The notes: generated by a model not told the origin, from the letters alone. A stretch of 64,000 nt of DNA from Streptomyces sp. NA04227 (GCF_013364195.1 NZ_CP054918.1:2717001-2781000); one strand, 5' to 3'; positions 16,146 to 25,314 are shown, numbered from the stretch's first letter. Made by a program: numbers and translations.

Positions 16146-17144
16146 TTAGAGGGAGATGAGGAGGGCGCGGATGATGATTTGGATCAGCGAGTACGTTGCG
16201 CCGCCGGAGCCGCGCCCGACCATGACGTCGAACCCGACGGTGACCGTGCCGCCGGGGTCGACCATGCTCGGGGCGTTCGGGAGGGTCTTCGCGGGCTGGA
16301 TGTGCACGCCCGTGTTCGCAGAGCTGCCAGAGTTCCGCTGGTACCACATCTCGTCACCGGAGTAGCCCATCGCGGCACTCGACCCGGGCGGCATGTCGAA
16401 CCACACGTCTGCTTCGCGGAACGCGACGACAAATGCGGGTCGACACGGGTCCGGGTTGGTGAACTTGGTCTCGAAGTGGGCGGCTACCTGCTGAGCCGCC
16501 GTTGGTACGGCGACATCAGCGAACCGGCGCTCGTCGAAGAACGACTGCATCCCGACCTGGCCGCGCGGTTCGGAGCGGAGCACGCCGTCTTCATCACAGA
16601 CGACGACGCCGCCACGCGTCGCGACGTCACACGGGTAGGGCCACGTGCCGGTAGAGACGATGAGGGGTGTCGCTGCGGCCCCGTCGCCGGTGAGCCCACA
16701 TCCAGTCGTCACGGTGGCAGCACCGGTAGGGACGAAGAGGCCGCCGTCCGTGCCGGTCGTGATGTTGTTCCCGGCGTCGTCGGAGATGTTCGGGGTGAAC
16801 ACTCCGGTCGCTTGGTCGTAGGCCAGGCCGTCCCCGGCGGAGACGCACGGCCGGACCTGAGCGCAGGTGACCTCGGGGGGTGTCGGCACGAGGAGACCAC
16901 CGTCCGCGCCGAACGCGACAGTGTTCCCGGCATCGCTTGACGGGCGGGCGGTGATGACGCCGGTCGTCGGGTTGTACGTGATGCCGTCCCCGGCGGACAG
17001 GCACGACCGTACGGCGGTGCAATTCACCGCCTCGGCGCTGATGACATACGGGTTCGCGGTGCTTCCCGTGCCCGCGACGTCGATACCGTTCCCGGCGATC
17101 ATGGAGCAGTTGCACTGACCGCCACCACACCCACACCGAGCCAA
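16146..17144 (-). CDS. Tail fibre or tip protein with repeats, TTG start
   Basis: The 332-residue protein starts at TTG, giving LARCGCGGGQCNCS, with AAGGGG ten bases upstream; the open frame upstream overlaps a repeat cluster and is not coding. The N-terminal Cys cluster is followed by two or three copies of a module with CLSAGDGITYNPTTGVITA and DAGNTVAFGADGGLLVPT, then a globular C-terminal half. Such modules are typical of fibre or collar proteins that contact the host. The 18-bp late element lies 30 bases upstream. Confidence 0.72.
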   Translation of the reverse strand: MARCGCGGGQCNCSMIAGNGIDVAGTGSTANPYVISAEAVNCTAVRSCLSAGDGITYNPTTGVITARPSSDAGNTVAFGADGGLLVPTPPEVTCAQVRPCVSAGDGLAYDQATGVFTPNISDDAGNNITTGTDGGLFVPTGAATVTTGCGLTGDGAAATPLIVSTGTWPYPCDVATRGGVVVCDEDGVLRSEPRGQVGMQSFFDERRFADVAVPTAAQQVAAHFETKFTNPDPCRPAFVVAFREADVWFDMPPGSSAAMGYSGDEMWYQRNSGSSANTGVHIQPAKTLPNAPSMVDPGGTVTVGFDVMVGRGSGGATYSLIQIIIRALLISL

Positions 17145-17173
17145 GATGATCAGCCCCTTCGGGGGAAGTCTTG

Positions 17174-17191
17174 GCCCGGCCCACAACCAGC
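17174..17191 (-). repeat. Late 18-bp element, copy 1
   Basis: An exact copy of GCCCGGCCCACAACCAGC (plus strand), 30 bases before the TTG start of the fibre gene. Confidence 0.85.
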
Positions 17192-17232
17192 AGCGGCCAC
17201 CCAGTCTACGGCTGGCCCGCCGCCACCCGGCC

Positions 17233-17347
17233 GGTGTCCCACAACTGTCCGGGACGGTGTCCGGACACCTCCCGCCGGGCAGTCCGAGGCAGCGCCCTGA
17301 CCTGCCCGGACAGCGTCCGGACACCGCTACTGGCAGTGTCCGGTCAG
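17233..17347. repeat. Cluster of TGTCCGGACA-like units
   Basis: About seven imperfect copies of TGTCCGGACA lie in 115 bases, including one exact GTGTCCGGACAC and one CGTCCGGACACC. The cluster lies between the fibre gene leader and the stop of the glycine-rich gene. A related cluster is at 38215-38310, inside a coding region. Confidence 0.6.
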
Positions 17348-18066
17348 CCGTAGAGTTCGACGATCACGATGCCGTCCGCTCCGGATGTCCCAGGGGACGT
17401 CTCGCCATCTCGCGCGAACGCTCCTGCCGCGCCGCCGCCGTAGCCGCGCGGGGCGCCGCCGCCGCCGTCCGAGGAGCGCGGAAAACCACCGTGGCCGAGG
17501 TGTGATTCGCCACCGTTGCCGGACTGGCCCTGGAACCCGGTGAGGCGGATAGCGCCGCCGGAGCCGCCTCCGCCGGTAGCCCAGTCCCCTGTGCCGGCCA
17601 GTGGCCCGGCGATACCCGAGAAGCACGCCGAGCCCGTACCGGACGCCATGCCCGTCGTGCCACCGCCGCCACCGTTCGAGGTGACGGTGCCACCGAAGGC
17701 GCTGTTGCCGCCCGCTCCACCATCACTGTCCGTTCCGCCCGCGTTTCCACCCGCTCCGACGAGGACGGTCTCGATCGCGCCGAGCGCGGACACGTCGATC
17801 AGAGCCTCCGCGTATCCGCCGCCTGCACCGCCGTTGCGCACCACGAGTTCGCCCTGAGCCGCCCGAGCCCCGGCAGAACCACCGCCAGCCGCTTGCACGC
17901 GCACACGGATCCGAGCCAGCCAGGGGTAGTCAGCAGCCTGGAACTGGAAGGTCCCGGGCTCCTTGAAGTACAGGACTTGCCGCAGACCCATCGTGCCCGG
18001 GTTGAGGCACAGTTCGCCCTCATCGTTGACGTTGAAGTACGTGCTGCACACACAAACACTGGCCAT
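17344..18066 (-). CDS. Glycine-rich tail tip or fibre protein
   Basis: The 240-residue protein has a short Cys-containing N-terminus (MASVCVCSTYF), a beta-rich segment to residue 70, then about 150 residues dominated by glycine (GGAGGGYAEAL, NGGGGGTTGM and similar) and a closing IVIVELYG. Glycine-rich sandwiches of this kind form host-recognition adhesins in several siphovirus groups. The gene has its own GAGGTGA site, and the late element 30 bases upstream. Confidence 0.7.
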   Translation of the reverse strand: MASVCVCSTYFNVNDEGELCLNPGTMGLRQVLYFKEPGTFQFQAADYPWLARIRVRVQAAGGGSAGARAAQGELVVRNGGAGGGYAEALIDVSALGAIETVLVGAGGNAGGTDSDGGAGGNSAFGGTVTSNGGGGGTTGMASGTGSACFSGIAGPLAGTGDWATGGGGSGGAIRLTGFQGQSGNGGESHLGHGGFPRSSDGGGGAPRGYGGGAAGAFARDGETSPGTSGADGIVIVELYG

Positions 18067-18095
18067 CGGGACTCACCTCGTATGACGGAAGGTGA

Positions 18096-18113
18096 GCCCG
18101 GCCCACAACCAGC
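18096..18113 (-). repeat. Late 18-bp element, copy 2
   Basis: An exact copy of the element, 30 bases before the start of the glycine-rich gene. Confidence 0.85.
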
Positions 18114-18136
18114 GGCTACGGCGCCCAGGGTAGTCG

Positions 18137-18589
18137 TTAGCCGCGGCGGGGCGTCGCAGTCATGTGCACTGCTACGCCCGGCCCGGCCGCGGTGAGCCCT
18201 CCGCCGTCGACGAAGACCAGGACGCGGATGACGGCCCGTGTAGCGCTCGCCTCCTCAACGTGCACGAGATACCCCGACACGACGCCTCCCGGGGCATCTG
18301 GGGGAAGGGTGGGGACCGCGCTGAGGACCGGGACGGCGCCGAGGCCAGCAGCCGGGTAGTCCCACACCGCGCGGCCGTCGTCCCCTGTCTCGACGACCGT
18401 CGCCAACGGTCCCGGTACGCGCAGTGGAGCCGCGTCCCGCGCTGGCAGCTCCTCCCCCGCCTGCTCCTGGACGCTCCGTGGCGGCCTGCTGCGCCTGGTC
18501 GTGGTCCTCGTCCGCCGGTCCACGTCCCGCAGAAGACTCCCCATGGGGTTGCCGACGAGTTGCCGTGCCGCTCCGCCTCGCAGCGCCAC
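18137..18589 (-). CDS. Minor tail protein, unknown
   Basis: The 150-residue protein starts at a GTG six bases after the stop of the preceding tail gene. The first 45 residues are arginine-rich; the rest alternates strands (GGVVSGYLVHVEEA, RAVIRVLVFVDG). Place in the cluster suggests a baseplate or tail-tip accessory. No domain is recognised, and the basic N-terminus is unusual for a virion protein. Confidence 0.6.
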   Translation of the reverse strand: MALRGGAARQLVGNPMGSLLRDVDRRTRTTTRRSRPPRSVQEQAGEELPARDAAPLRVPGPLATVVETGDDGRAVWDYPAAGLGAVPVLSAVPTLPPDAPGGVVSGYLVHVEEASATRAVIRVLVFVDGGGLTAAGPGVAVHMTATPRRG

Positions 18590-18595
18590 CGTGCC

Positions 18596-19657
18596 TCACA
18601 CCCCTGCCATCATCGGCGTCGCGGTATCCGAACCTGTCGCCGCTACCTGCACTTGCACCTGTTCCGAGCCCGGCGTCGACTCGGTGCCGCCGTCCTCGGC
18701 CACCTTCAATCCCACAATTTTGAGGCGCTGAGAGATCGGACGGCACGTGACCTGAGTGGTGATGTCCAAGCACCAGCCGGGGACCAGAAGCGGCACCTCT
18801 ACGGCCGCGTCTGGACTGATCGTCACGTCCTGCGTGTCGATGAACACCGGAACCGGCAGCGAGGACCGCAGCCGCGACTTCGCGGCTTCCGTCGCGGCGG
18901 CGTCCGTCGTGATCGTCGTCTGCTCTACGTACCGCTCCAGCAGCCCGTAGTACGGGTCCGCGCCGCCTGCCTCCCCAAGAACGTCGCCCTCGTCGTCTCC
19001 AGCTACGACCCATCGCGTACCCAGCGCGGTACCGTCCTCGGCCACGATCAGGCCCTCCGGCAGGTCTGCGTCGCTGAGACGGCCGACGCTCACCGTGTGG
19101 TTCTCCGGCATGAGCACGATCCGCGAGCCGACCGCGGTGTAGTCGAGACCGGTCTCCGCGAGGTCCCGCAGATGATCGCCGGTCTGCCCCACGTTCCTCA
19201 GGTACTTCCTGCCGCCGCGCACACCAGACCGCCCAAGGATCTGGATCTCGTGACCCGGATCGTCCGGGGCGAACCCGTCGGTGATCAGCCACTCGGCGAT
19301 GTCCGTGAGGTCCGAGCCGCCGAAGGTGATGTCCTGGTGCGGCACCCGCCGGTCCAGCCACGCCAACAGGTCCCCGGCCCAAATCTCGATCTTCCCCAGC
19401 GACCATTCCACCTGGAGGACCGGACCAGACCAGACCGGCACCCCGTCGCGCCAGATGTTCAGGTAGGAGCGCCAGGCCCGGACCTCGCCGAGGCGTTCAC
19501 AGCAGTCCCCATCGGGCTGCACCACGACACGGGCCGTTGAGGTGTCGTCCAGGTTCCTGGTCCACTCCACCTCGGTGAGCGTGTGGACCGGGGTCAGCGT
19601 CGCCCCGCTCCGGTCAGTGATCAAGGCGGCATGAGTGCCGCACCCTGCGACGGCCAT
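18596..19657 (-). CDS. Minor tail protein, Gp37-like
   Basis: The 353-residue protein is read from the ATG giving MAVAGCGTHAALITDRSGA. The segment LTEVEWTRNLDDTSTARVVV near residue 30 and the later LNIWRDGVPVWSGPV and WAGDLLAWLDRR are the pattern of the siphovirus Gp37-like/tail-hub family of actinophages. It probably sits at the distal tail with the next protein upstream. The 18-bp late element is 29 bases before the start. Confidence 0.72.
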   Translation of the reverse strand: MAVAGCGTHAALITDRSGATLTPVHTLTEVEWTRNLDDTSTARVVVQPDGDCCERLGEVRAWRSYLNIWRDGVPVWSGPVLQVEWSLGKIEIWAGDLLAWLDRRVPHQDITFGGSDLTDIAEWLITDGFAPDDPGHEIQILGRSGVRGGRKYLRNVGQTGDHLRDLAETGLDYTAVGSRIVLMPENHTVSVGRLSDADLPEGLIVAEDGTALGTRWVVAGDDEGDVLGEAGGADPYYGLLERYVEQTTITTDAAATEAAKSRLRSSLPVPVFIDTQDVTISPDAAVEVPLLVPGWCLDITTQVTCRPISQRLKIVGLKVAEDGGTESTPGSEQVQVQVAATGSDTATPMMAGV

Positions 19658-19685
19658 AGGGCACCCCCGGCGTGAGGAAAGAGGT

Positions 19686-19703
19686 GCCCGGCCCACAACC
19701 AGC
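19686..19703 (-). repeat. Late 18-bp element, copy 3
   Basis: An exact copy of the element, 29 bases before the Gp37-like gene start. Confidence 0.85.
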
Positions 19704-19727
19704 GACCCGCTCAGGGTACGACGGTGG

Positions 19728-21158
19728 TCAGTACCCCCTGCCGGACACCGACAACGTCAGACGCGCGTCCTCGGCCGGAGGATTCAGCGCATCTGTCTCC
19801 ACGCACACGCAGAAGTTCGCGCACTCGAACGACGTGAACGACGGCGGCGCCCCGTCGTAGCCGTACACGTCCCGCGACGTCTCGCACTGCCCACCGCACT
19901 CAACGATGGCCCGCCCGATCTGCCCGTCGATGAGGACCGAACCCCCGGCCGGAACGTACGCCACGGTGTACTGGCTGTGCGGCTCACACCGCTGGAACTC
20001 GGCGACTTCGTCGCACGTGAGGTCATCCCCGCCCGGGGGCCGCTCGTAGAACGTGATGGTCACGTTCCGCAGGTCGTCCGCCCCGGCACGCAGCGAGATC
20101 ATCGGCACGTCCACCGACCATGCTGGCCTGTCCGTGAGGTCCATCTCGAGGCACTCGGTCTCGACCGCGAGGGCCAAGCAGAAACACGTGTCCAGGGCGG
20201 CGGGCTGCGGCGGCGCGGGTGGAGCGCACGACGGGTCGGCACACCCGATGGTGGGGTCCTCGCACGCCGCCAGGCGGCACACCCCGTCGCACTGGTCAGG
20301 CGGGTTCTCCGTCGTCGGCCATGCCAGGTCGCAGGCCGCGTCATCGTTGACGACCGGCGCTGCGAGGGAGCCCCTGCACGTCTCGCGGGTTTCCACACAC
20401 AGCACTTGTGGCGCCTGCCCGGTCACGCACCACACCACGCACTCGTTGTCGTCGGCGTTGCCCGGCAGAGGCACATCCAGGATCGGCGTGGGGTCCGTCC
20501 ACGCCCACGGTGTCGCCGCCGTCAGGACGATCTCGACGGTGAGGACATCGGCGCCCGCGCTGCACTCCCCGGACGTACAGCCGTCGCCGTGCCGGGCGGT
20601 CACCGTTGGCCCCTGTGTCAGCGCGACCCGCCGGTAGGTGCGCAGCCTGTGCGCCCGGAACTCCTCCGGTGTCTCTTCCTCACCCGGACAGCACGAGAAC
20701 AACTGGAGGCAGTCCCCGTCGCAGGTGCCGCCCGTGCAGCCGGTCATGGCCTCCGCGAGCCAGTGCAGCCCGTACTCCACGGCGCAGCACGTCGCCCCGA
20801 GCAGGATGCCGGTGATGGTGATGGTGCGCGGCATCGCCCTGGCTGGCCCGAGCGCGGCACCGCCCGTCACGGCGTTCGTGACGCTGCGCCGCATTGGGTA
20901 GTCGTCGAGTCCGTCAACGGACAGCACCAGGAAGCCGGTGAACTCGGCGCTCTCGGGGACGTCCGGGTCGTACCAGGGGGCGCCGTCGTCGGCCGGGTTG
21001 GTGTATGGCAGGTCGCCGACCATCTCCGCAGTGAACGTCGGGCACGCGCACGTACCGGCGTCGGCGAGCGGCGACCCGACGGACTGGAGATATGCCTCCA
21101 GCCGGGCAGAGTTCGCGAGCTCGACACCGCCGAGCGCGAGGTACCCGTCCATCGCCAT
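19728..21158 (-). CDS. Cysteine-rich minor tail (distal tail-like) protein
   Basis: The 476-residue protein directly follows the tape measure gene, the usual place of the distal tail protein, and has a matching strand (RTITITGILLGATCCAVEYG) and WLAEAMTGC helix early on. It contains about 31 cysteines (6.5 percent), many in pairs such as CDGDC and CVCV. This is exceptional for a cytoplasmic product and suggests disulfide or metal-stabilised virion parts. It has no late element of its own; its start is one base from the tape measure stop. Confidence 0.72.
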   Translation of the reverse strand: MAMDGYLALGGVELANSARLEAYLQSVGSPLADAGTCACPTFTAEMVGDLPYTNPADDGAPWYDPDVPESAEFTGFLVLSVDGLDDYPMRRSVTNAVTGGAALGPARAMPRTITITGILLGATCCAVEYGLHWLAEAMTGCTGGTCDGDCLQLFSCCPGEEETPEEFRAHRLRTYRRVALTQGPTVTARHGDGCTSGECSAGADVLTVEIVLTAATPWAWTDPTPILDVPLPGNADDNECVVWCVTGQAPQVLCVETRETCRGSLAAPVVNDDAACDLAWPTTENPPDQCDGVCRLAACEDPTIGCADPSCAPPAPPQPAALDTCFCLALAVETECLEMDLTDRPAWSVDVPMISLRAGADDLRNVTITFYERPPGGDDLTCDEVAEFQRCEPHSQYTVAYVPAGGSVLIDGQIGRAIVECGGQCETSRDVYGYDGAPPSFTSFECANFCVCVETDALNPPAEDARLTLSVSGRGY

Positions 21159-21159
21159 A

Positions 21160-24100
21160 TCAGATCACTCCCGCCGCGAGGGCCAGCCTGGACGCGACGC
21201 GGTGCGCAGTCGCCCGCGCGTCGCCCGCCTCGTAGATGTGGAATACCGCGCCCGGGCCGCCAGGCAGCGGCGGCGGCTTCTCCTTGCTGCGGCTGCTGTC
21301 GCGGCCGTTCATCGCGCCAAGCATGTCCATCAGCCCCGACTTCTCCGCAAGATGCTGCGCGCGGCGGGGCTTCGTCAGCGGGATGATCACCTCGGGCCCG
21401 GCTTCGCCGACGAGCCCGACGACAGGGCTGTTGACGATGCCGCCCTCCGCGAAGGGCAGCACCTTCCGCACCGCGCCCGGCAAGCCGCCCTTGATCTTCG
21501 ACACGATCCGGCTCCCGATGTTGCCCAGCGAGGCAACGATCTTTCCAGGCAGCGACGAGAACAGGTCCACGATCGCCGAGATCAGTGAGGACACCGCCGA
21601 GCGGGCGGAGCCCGTCGCCGACCGGAACACCCCAGCAATCCGGTCCCCGAGGCCGGACAGCGCAGACACGATCCGGCCCGGCAGGGTGGAGAAGAACGTG
21701 GCGACCGACGAACCAAACGTGTGGGCAGCCGCGAGGCCGGAGGAGCCAGCAGACCGGAACAGAGAACTGACCCGTCCGGGCAGTGCGGCCAGCGCGGACC
21801 CGATCCGGCCGGGGAGCGCCGCGAAGAACGACACCGCCGACGAGACGAACAAGCTGATCGCCGACCGGGCAGCGGACACACCACGGGAGAAGGCGCCGCC
21901 GATCGCCGACCCAAGCGACGCGAGCGCGGCGACGATCTTCCCCGGTAGCACCGTGAACAGGGCGATGATCCCCGCCAGCGCGGTCAGCAGAGCGATACCC
22001 AGCAAGGCGACCGCGTTCACGAACAAGTCGACGAGCAGGCCGGGTAGCGCCACCAGCGCGGCGATGATGCGGCCGGGCAGCGCGGTGAAGAAGCCCACCA
22101 CTGCGGTGAAAGCGCTTGTGATGCCCGTGACGATCGTGGTGACCAGCGTCGTGAACGTGGTCGTGATCAGCGACCCCAGCGCCGACAAGCCGGACACGAT
22201 CAGTGTCGGCAGTTGCGTGATGAACGTGACGAGGTTCGACAGGCTGGAGATCAAGAACGTCAGGACGTTCACGACCCCGGTGATGATCGGAACGACGACG
22301 TTGATCGCGGCCCACGACAGGAACGCGGCAGCTACCTGGAGGACGGGGCCGAGGAGCCGCACAACGAGAACAACCAGCGGCGCCAGCGCCTCGACTAACT
22401 GCGCGACGGACGGCAGCAGCGGCACCAGCGCCAGCAGGATCGCGTTGAACGCCTCCACGATCGGTGGGAGCACCGGCAGCAGCGCGTTCGCCAACGCGGT
22501 GTACACCGGCACCAGCGCGCTCGCGATGCGAACCAGGACCCCGGCCAGGGTTTTAAGCACGGGGGCGAGGGACTGGAAGACCTGAGCGACGGCCTGCCCT
22601 GCACCGGCCGCGAGCGGCGCCATGGCCTGCACGAGCATCGAGAACGCCTGACCGATCTGCGGCAGGACCGGCAGCAGCGCCCCGACGAGCGCCTGAATGA
22701 TCGGCTGGAACAGGCTGACGAGGTTCTGGAGAACCGGCGCGAGGGCCTGCCCGATGACGGCGACGATCTGCCCGACGAGCGGCAGCAGAGGCGCGAGCGC
22801 GGACACCGCGCCGCCGATCGCGGCGCCGAGCGGCGCAAGGGAGGGGCCGATGATGCCGAGCCCTTGGGCAAGGGCCTGGCCGACGGCCGCCAGCGACGGC
22901 GCGATGGCCGCCAGGGCGGGCCCGAGCGCGTTGATCAGTCCGGTCAGGGCGGGCCCGACTGCGGTGAAGATGGGGGCCAGGGCAGGGGCGATGGCGCCGA
23001 GCTGCGTCACCAGCGCGCTGAGGATCGGGCCGAGCTGCGCCGCGATCGTGCCGATGGTGCGGAAGATGTTCCCGATGGCCTCTTGGCCCTGGGCGGAGTT
23101 GACGAACTCTCGGAAGCTCGCGGTGATCGTCTGAATGTTGTTCAGCAGTCCGCCGCCCGCGCCGTCGGCGGCTCGGAACACCCCCGCGAGGATGCTGCCG
23201 ACGTTCGAGGCGATGGCGCCGAGCTGCTGGAAGACGGCGACCGCGCCGCGCACCCAGGCTACGGCCTGCCCACCCTCGGCGATGCGGGTCAGGAACTCGC
23301 CGAACCGTACCGCGAGCCCGCCGACCGCCTGTCCGAGCTGCGTGCCGAATGCCTGCGAGACGGCGGCGGCGACGTCCAAGAAGCCCTGGGCGAGCGGCCG
23401 TGTTCCCTGGGCGAGGGCGTCGACGGCGGACTTCGTGCCCGCGATCACGGTCTGGATCTGGGAGAACGCGGCCTGCGTCGACAGGAACCGCAGGCCCGCC
23501 GCTGCGGCACGGCCGAATCCGGCGGCGACATCCTCCAGGCCCTTGCTGAGGGGCAGCAGGTTCTTGATCGCTCCGCTGACCTGCGACGCGAACTCCTCGA
23601 AGAACGCCTGCTGGACAGCCTGTTGAACCTCTTTGAGCTGCGGCGCCAGCTCCTTGACCGCCCCGACGGCTGTCCTCGCGGCCGGGGCCAGGCCCTCGAT
23701 CGCCTCCGCGTACTTCGCGGCGTCCCCGGAGAACGCCGCCACCAGCGCGTCGCCGACACCAACGACCGCCAGGCGCAGGGCGCCGAGCGCGATCTGCGCC
23801 CCGGCGATAGCCGCAGGGAACGCAGCGACGATCCCAGCCGCGGGGGCGAGCGCGGCGACCAGCGCCCCGATGGAGGAAGCCGCCCCGGCGGCGGCGATAC
23901 CGACGGCTCCGAAGGCGAGGAGGCCGCTCAGCGCGCCGCCGACCCGGCCGGCGATACCGCCGAGCCTGCCCAGCGACCGGGACAACCGGTCGGTGTCGAC
24001 GTTCGCGTTGACCGTGACGTCGGGCGGCCGGTGCTCCCGGATACGGGCGTCGAAGCCGTCCAGGTTCGGCACGACCCGTACGGGGATCGGGACGCCGGCC

Positions 24101-24414
24101 AGGACGGCGCGGACCCGCGCGACGAACCCCGTCAGGTCGGGGACGACGGGGACGTTGATGCTGCCCAGGCTGCGGAGCCCGGTCAGCAGCGCCGAGTCGA
24201 ACCGGCGCAGGTCCGGCTCTACTTGGACCGTGACGGCAGCGGCGTTCAGGCCGCGCTGGATGTTCCGCCGGATCTGGGCACCGATGTTGCGTGTGCCCCG
24301 GTCCAGGCTGTTCTGGATGCGGTTGGCGACCTGTCGCGAATCCGACGTCGTGTCGCCGTCGTCGAGGACGATTGTGATCCGTGCTGACCCGTAGTCGACG
24401 TCCTCGCCAGCCAC
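21160..24414 (-). CDS. Tail tape measure protein
   Basis: The 1,084-residue protein is the longest of the tail module and sets tail length. It is alanine, valine and leucine rich, with long hydrophobic helical repeats (ALAPLLPLVGQIVAVIGQAL type) and repeated SSLPGKIVASLG/ALPGRIGSALA units near the C-terminus. The end contains PLTKPRRAQHLAEKSG. I chose the GTG at 24414 (VAGEDVDYGSARITIVLDD) because the late element lies 29 bases before it; codons further upstream overlap that element. Confidence 0.9.
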   Translation of the reverse strand: MAGEDVDYGSARITIVLDDGDTTSDSRQVANRIQNSLDRGTRNIGAQIRRNIQRGLNAAAVTVQVEPDLRRFDSALLTGLRSLGSINVPVVPDLTGFVARVRAVLAGVPIPVRVVPNLDGFDARIREHRPPDVTVNANVDTDRLSRSLGRLGGIAGRVGGALSGLLAFGAVGIAAAGAASSIGALVAALAPAAGIVAAFPAAIAGAQIALGALRLAVVGVGDALVAAFSGDAAKYAEAIEGLAPAARTAVGAVKELAPQLKEVQQAVQQAFFEEFASQVSGAIKNLLPLSKGLEDVAAGFGRAAAAGLRFLSTQAAFSQIQTVIAGTKSAVDALAQGTRPLAQGFLDVAAAVSQAFGTQLGQAVGGLAVRFGEFLTRIAEGGQAVAWVRGAVAVFQQLGAIASNVGSILAGVFRAADGAGGGLLNNIQTITASFREFVNSAQGQEAIGNIFRTIGTIAAQLGPILSALVTQLGAIAPALAPIFTAVGPALTGLINALGPALAAIAPSLAAVGQALAQGLGIIGPSLAPLGAAIGGAVSALAPLLPLVGQIVAVIGQALAPVLQNLVSLFQPIIQALVGALLPVLPQIGQAFSMLVQAMAPLAAGAGQAVAQVFQSLAPVLKTLAGVLVRIASALVPVYTALANALLPVLPPIVEAFNAILLALVPLLPSVAQLVEALAPLVVLVVRLLGPVLQVAAAFLSWAAINVVVPIITGVVNVLTFLISSLSNLVTFITQLPTLIVSGLSALGSLITTTFTTLVTTIVTGITSAFTAVVGFFTALPGRIIAALVALPGLLVDLFVNAVALLGIALLTALAGIIALFTVLPGKIVAALASLGSAIGGAFSRGVSAARSAISLFVSSAVSFFAALPGRIGSALAALPGRVSSLFRSAGSSGLAAAHTFGSSVATFFSTLPGRIVSALSGLGDRIAGVFRSATGSARSAVSSLISAIVDLFSSLPGKIVASLGNIGSRIVSKIKGGLPGAVRKVLPFAEGGIVNSPVVGLVGEAGPEVIIPLTKPRRAQHLAEKSGLMDMLGAMNGRDSSRSKEKPPPLPGGPGAVFHIYEAGDARATAHRVASRLALAAGVI

Positions 24415-24442
24415 CGGGCAACCTCCGCAATTGCGTGTGGTT

Positions 24443-24460
24443 GCCCGGCCCAAAACCAGC
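24443..24460 (-). repeat. Late 18-bp element, copy 4 (one change)
   Basis: GCCCGGCCCAAAACCAGC, one base different from the consensus, lies 29 bases before the tape measure start. Confidence 0.8.
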
Positions 24461-24464
24461 GGCG

Positions 24465-24500
24465 ACGCCTCCGGTCCCCGTGCCCAGGGTCCGGAGGCGT
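24465..24500 (-). terminator. Hairpin just upstream of late element copy 4
   Basis: Perfect 10-bp arms, ACGCCTCCGG and CCGGAGGCGT, lie between the end of the tail chaperone frames (24517) and the late element. The order stop, hairpin, element, start suggests termination then re-initiation. Confidence 0.6.
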
Positions 24501-24516
24501 GACCCCAGGTTAGCCG

Positions 24517-25283
24517 CTACCTGCTACCGGTCATCCGAGCGTCCTCGGCCGCGAGTTGGGCGGCGAGAGCCTGCGCCCCAGCCCGGTCCAGCGCCGTGCC
24601 TGGCGGGCGCCCCCGGCGACGGCCTCGGCCGCGTTCGGACGCGGGCGGGGCGTAGAGCTTCGCCCGGTTTCGCTGCCGCTCGGCGTCGTCTTCCGCTGAG
24701 GCGTCCATCGCGGCCTCTGCGGCGTTGAGCATCGTCCTCAGCGTCCACGTGTGCGGGTCGACCCCTTGGAGGACGAGACCGCCCTCCCACGAGTCCCAGG
24801 AGGCGGCGACGCTGCCGCAGAGCCTCCAGACAGCCCAGTAGGGCGCTGGCCGCCCCCATACAGCTCGACAGCCCACTCCAGCAGCTCGACCAACACCCGG
24901 TCCGGGAGTCGCATCCCCGAGTCGCGCACCGTGGAACCCTTGCTTTCGGCGGCGTGCGCGTCGGCCTCTTCGCGGGTGCCGAACGACTCGACCGCCTTGC
25001 CGCCCTTGACGACCTCCCAGCGAGCGAACACCTGCGCCGACTCCGGGAGCATCAGCTTCGCGAGGAACACACGGAGGGACTGCACGATCGCCCGCAGCTT
25101 ATCCGGGGCGATTCCGGACAAGTTGTTGATGTCGACGCCGAGCTGCTTCTGCGTCTGCTGCAAGTCCTCGTACGCGTCGAGGAACTGGTCGCCCATCACC
25201 TCGGGCTGGAACAGCAGCTCCACGTCGCCGATCTCGGCGACGTGCGGCTCGGTGTTGATCGTGAACTGGCGGCGCTGGCTCAT
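24517..25283 (-). CDS. Tail assembly chaperone GT, -1 frameshift product
   Basis: A second frame, open from about 24876 to its stop at 24517, overlaps the end of the G frame and lies in the -1 register. Its protein-like part (WTLRTMLNAAEAAMDASAED, then DAERQRNRAKLYAPP) is what the T half of G/GT pairs looks like, and it has no good start of its own. The switch is likely at the run of five G bases near 24853-24857, where zero-frame TAT-GGG-GGC can slip back one base. G and GT chaperones assemble the tail around the tape measure protein encoded next. Confidence 0.72.
24738..25283 (-). CDS. Tail assembly chaperone G
   Basis: The 181-residue protein starts at the ATG at 25283 (MSQRRQFTINTEPHVAEIGD). 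It contains a helical middle (QFLDAYEDLQQTQKQLG) and ends with a short SSSKGSTRTRGR tail after the frameshift point. Immediate position before the tape measure gene and the overlapping -1 frame identify it. The late element lies 32 bases upstream. On its 5' side transcription diverges from the plus-strand cassette. Confidence 0.82.
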   Translation of the reverse strand: MSQRRQFTINTEPHVAEIGDVELLFQPEVMGDQFLDAYEDLQQTQKQLGVDINNLSGIAPDKLRAIVQSLRVFLAKLMLPESAQVFARWEVVKGGKAVESFGTREEADAHAAESKGSTVRDSGMRLPDRVLVELLEWAVELYGGGQRPTGLSGGSAAASPPPGTRGRAVSSSKGSTRTRGR

Positions 25284-25314
25284 CGGGTCGCTCCCGCAGT
25301 GTGCTCGTGACGGC

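Noticed and set aside
16146..17324. Longer start for the fibre gene at 17324
   Set aside because: The extra 60 codons cover the late element and the TGTCCGG repeat cluster; the TTG at 17144 has a ribosome site and a typical Cys-rich start.
22864..24387. Long plus-strand frame of 507 codons opposite the tape measure gene
   Set aside because: Composition is that of an antisense shadow of Ala/Val/Leu-rich sequence, with no ribosome site.
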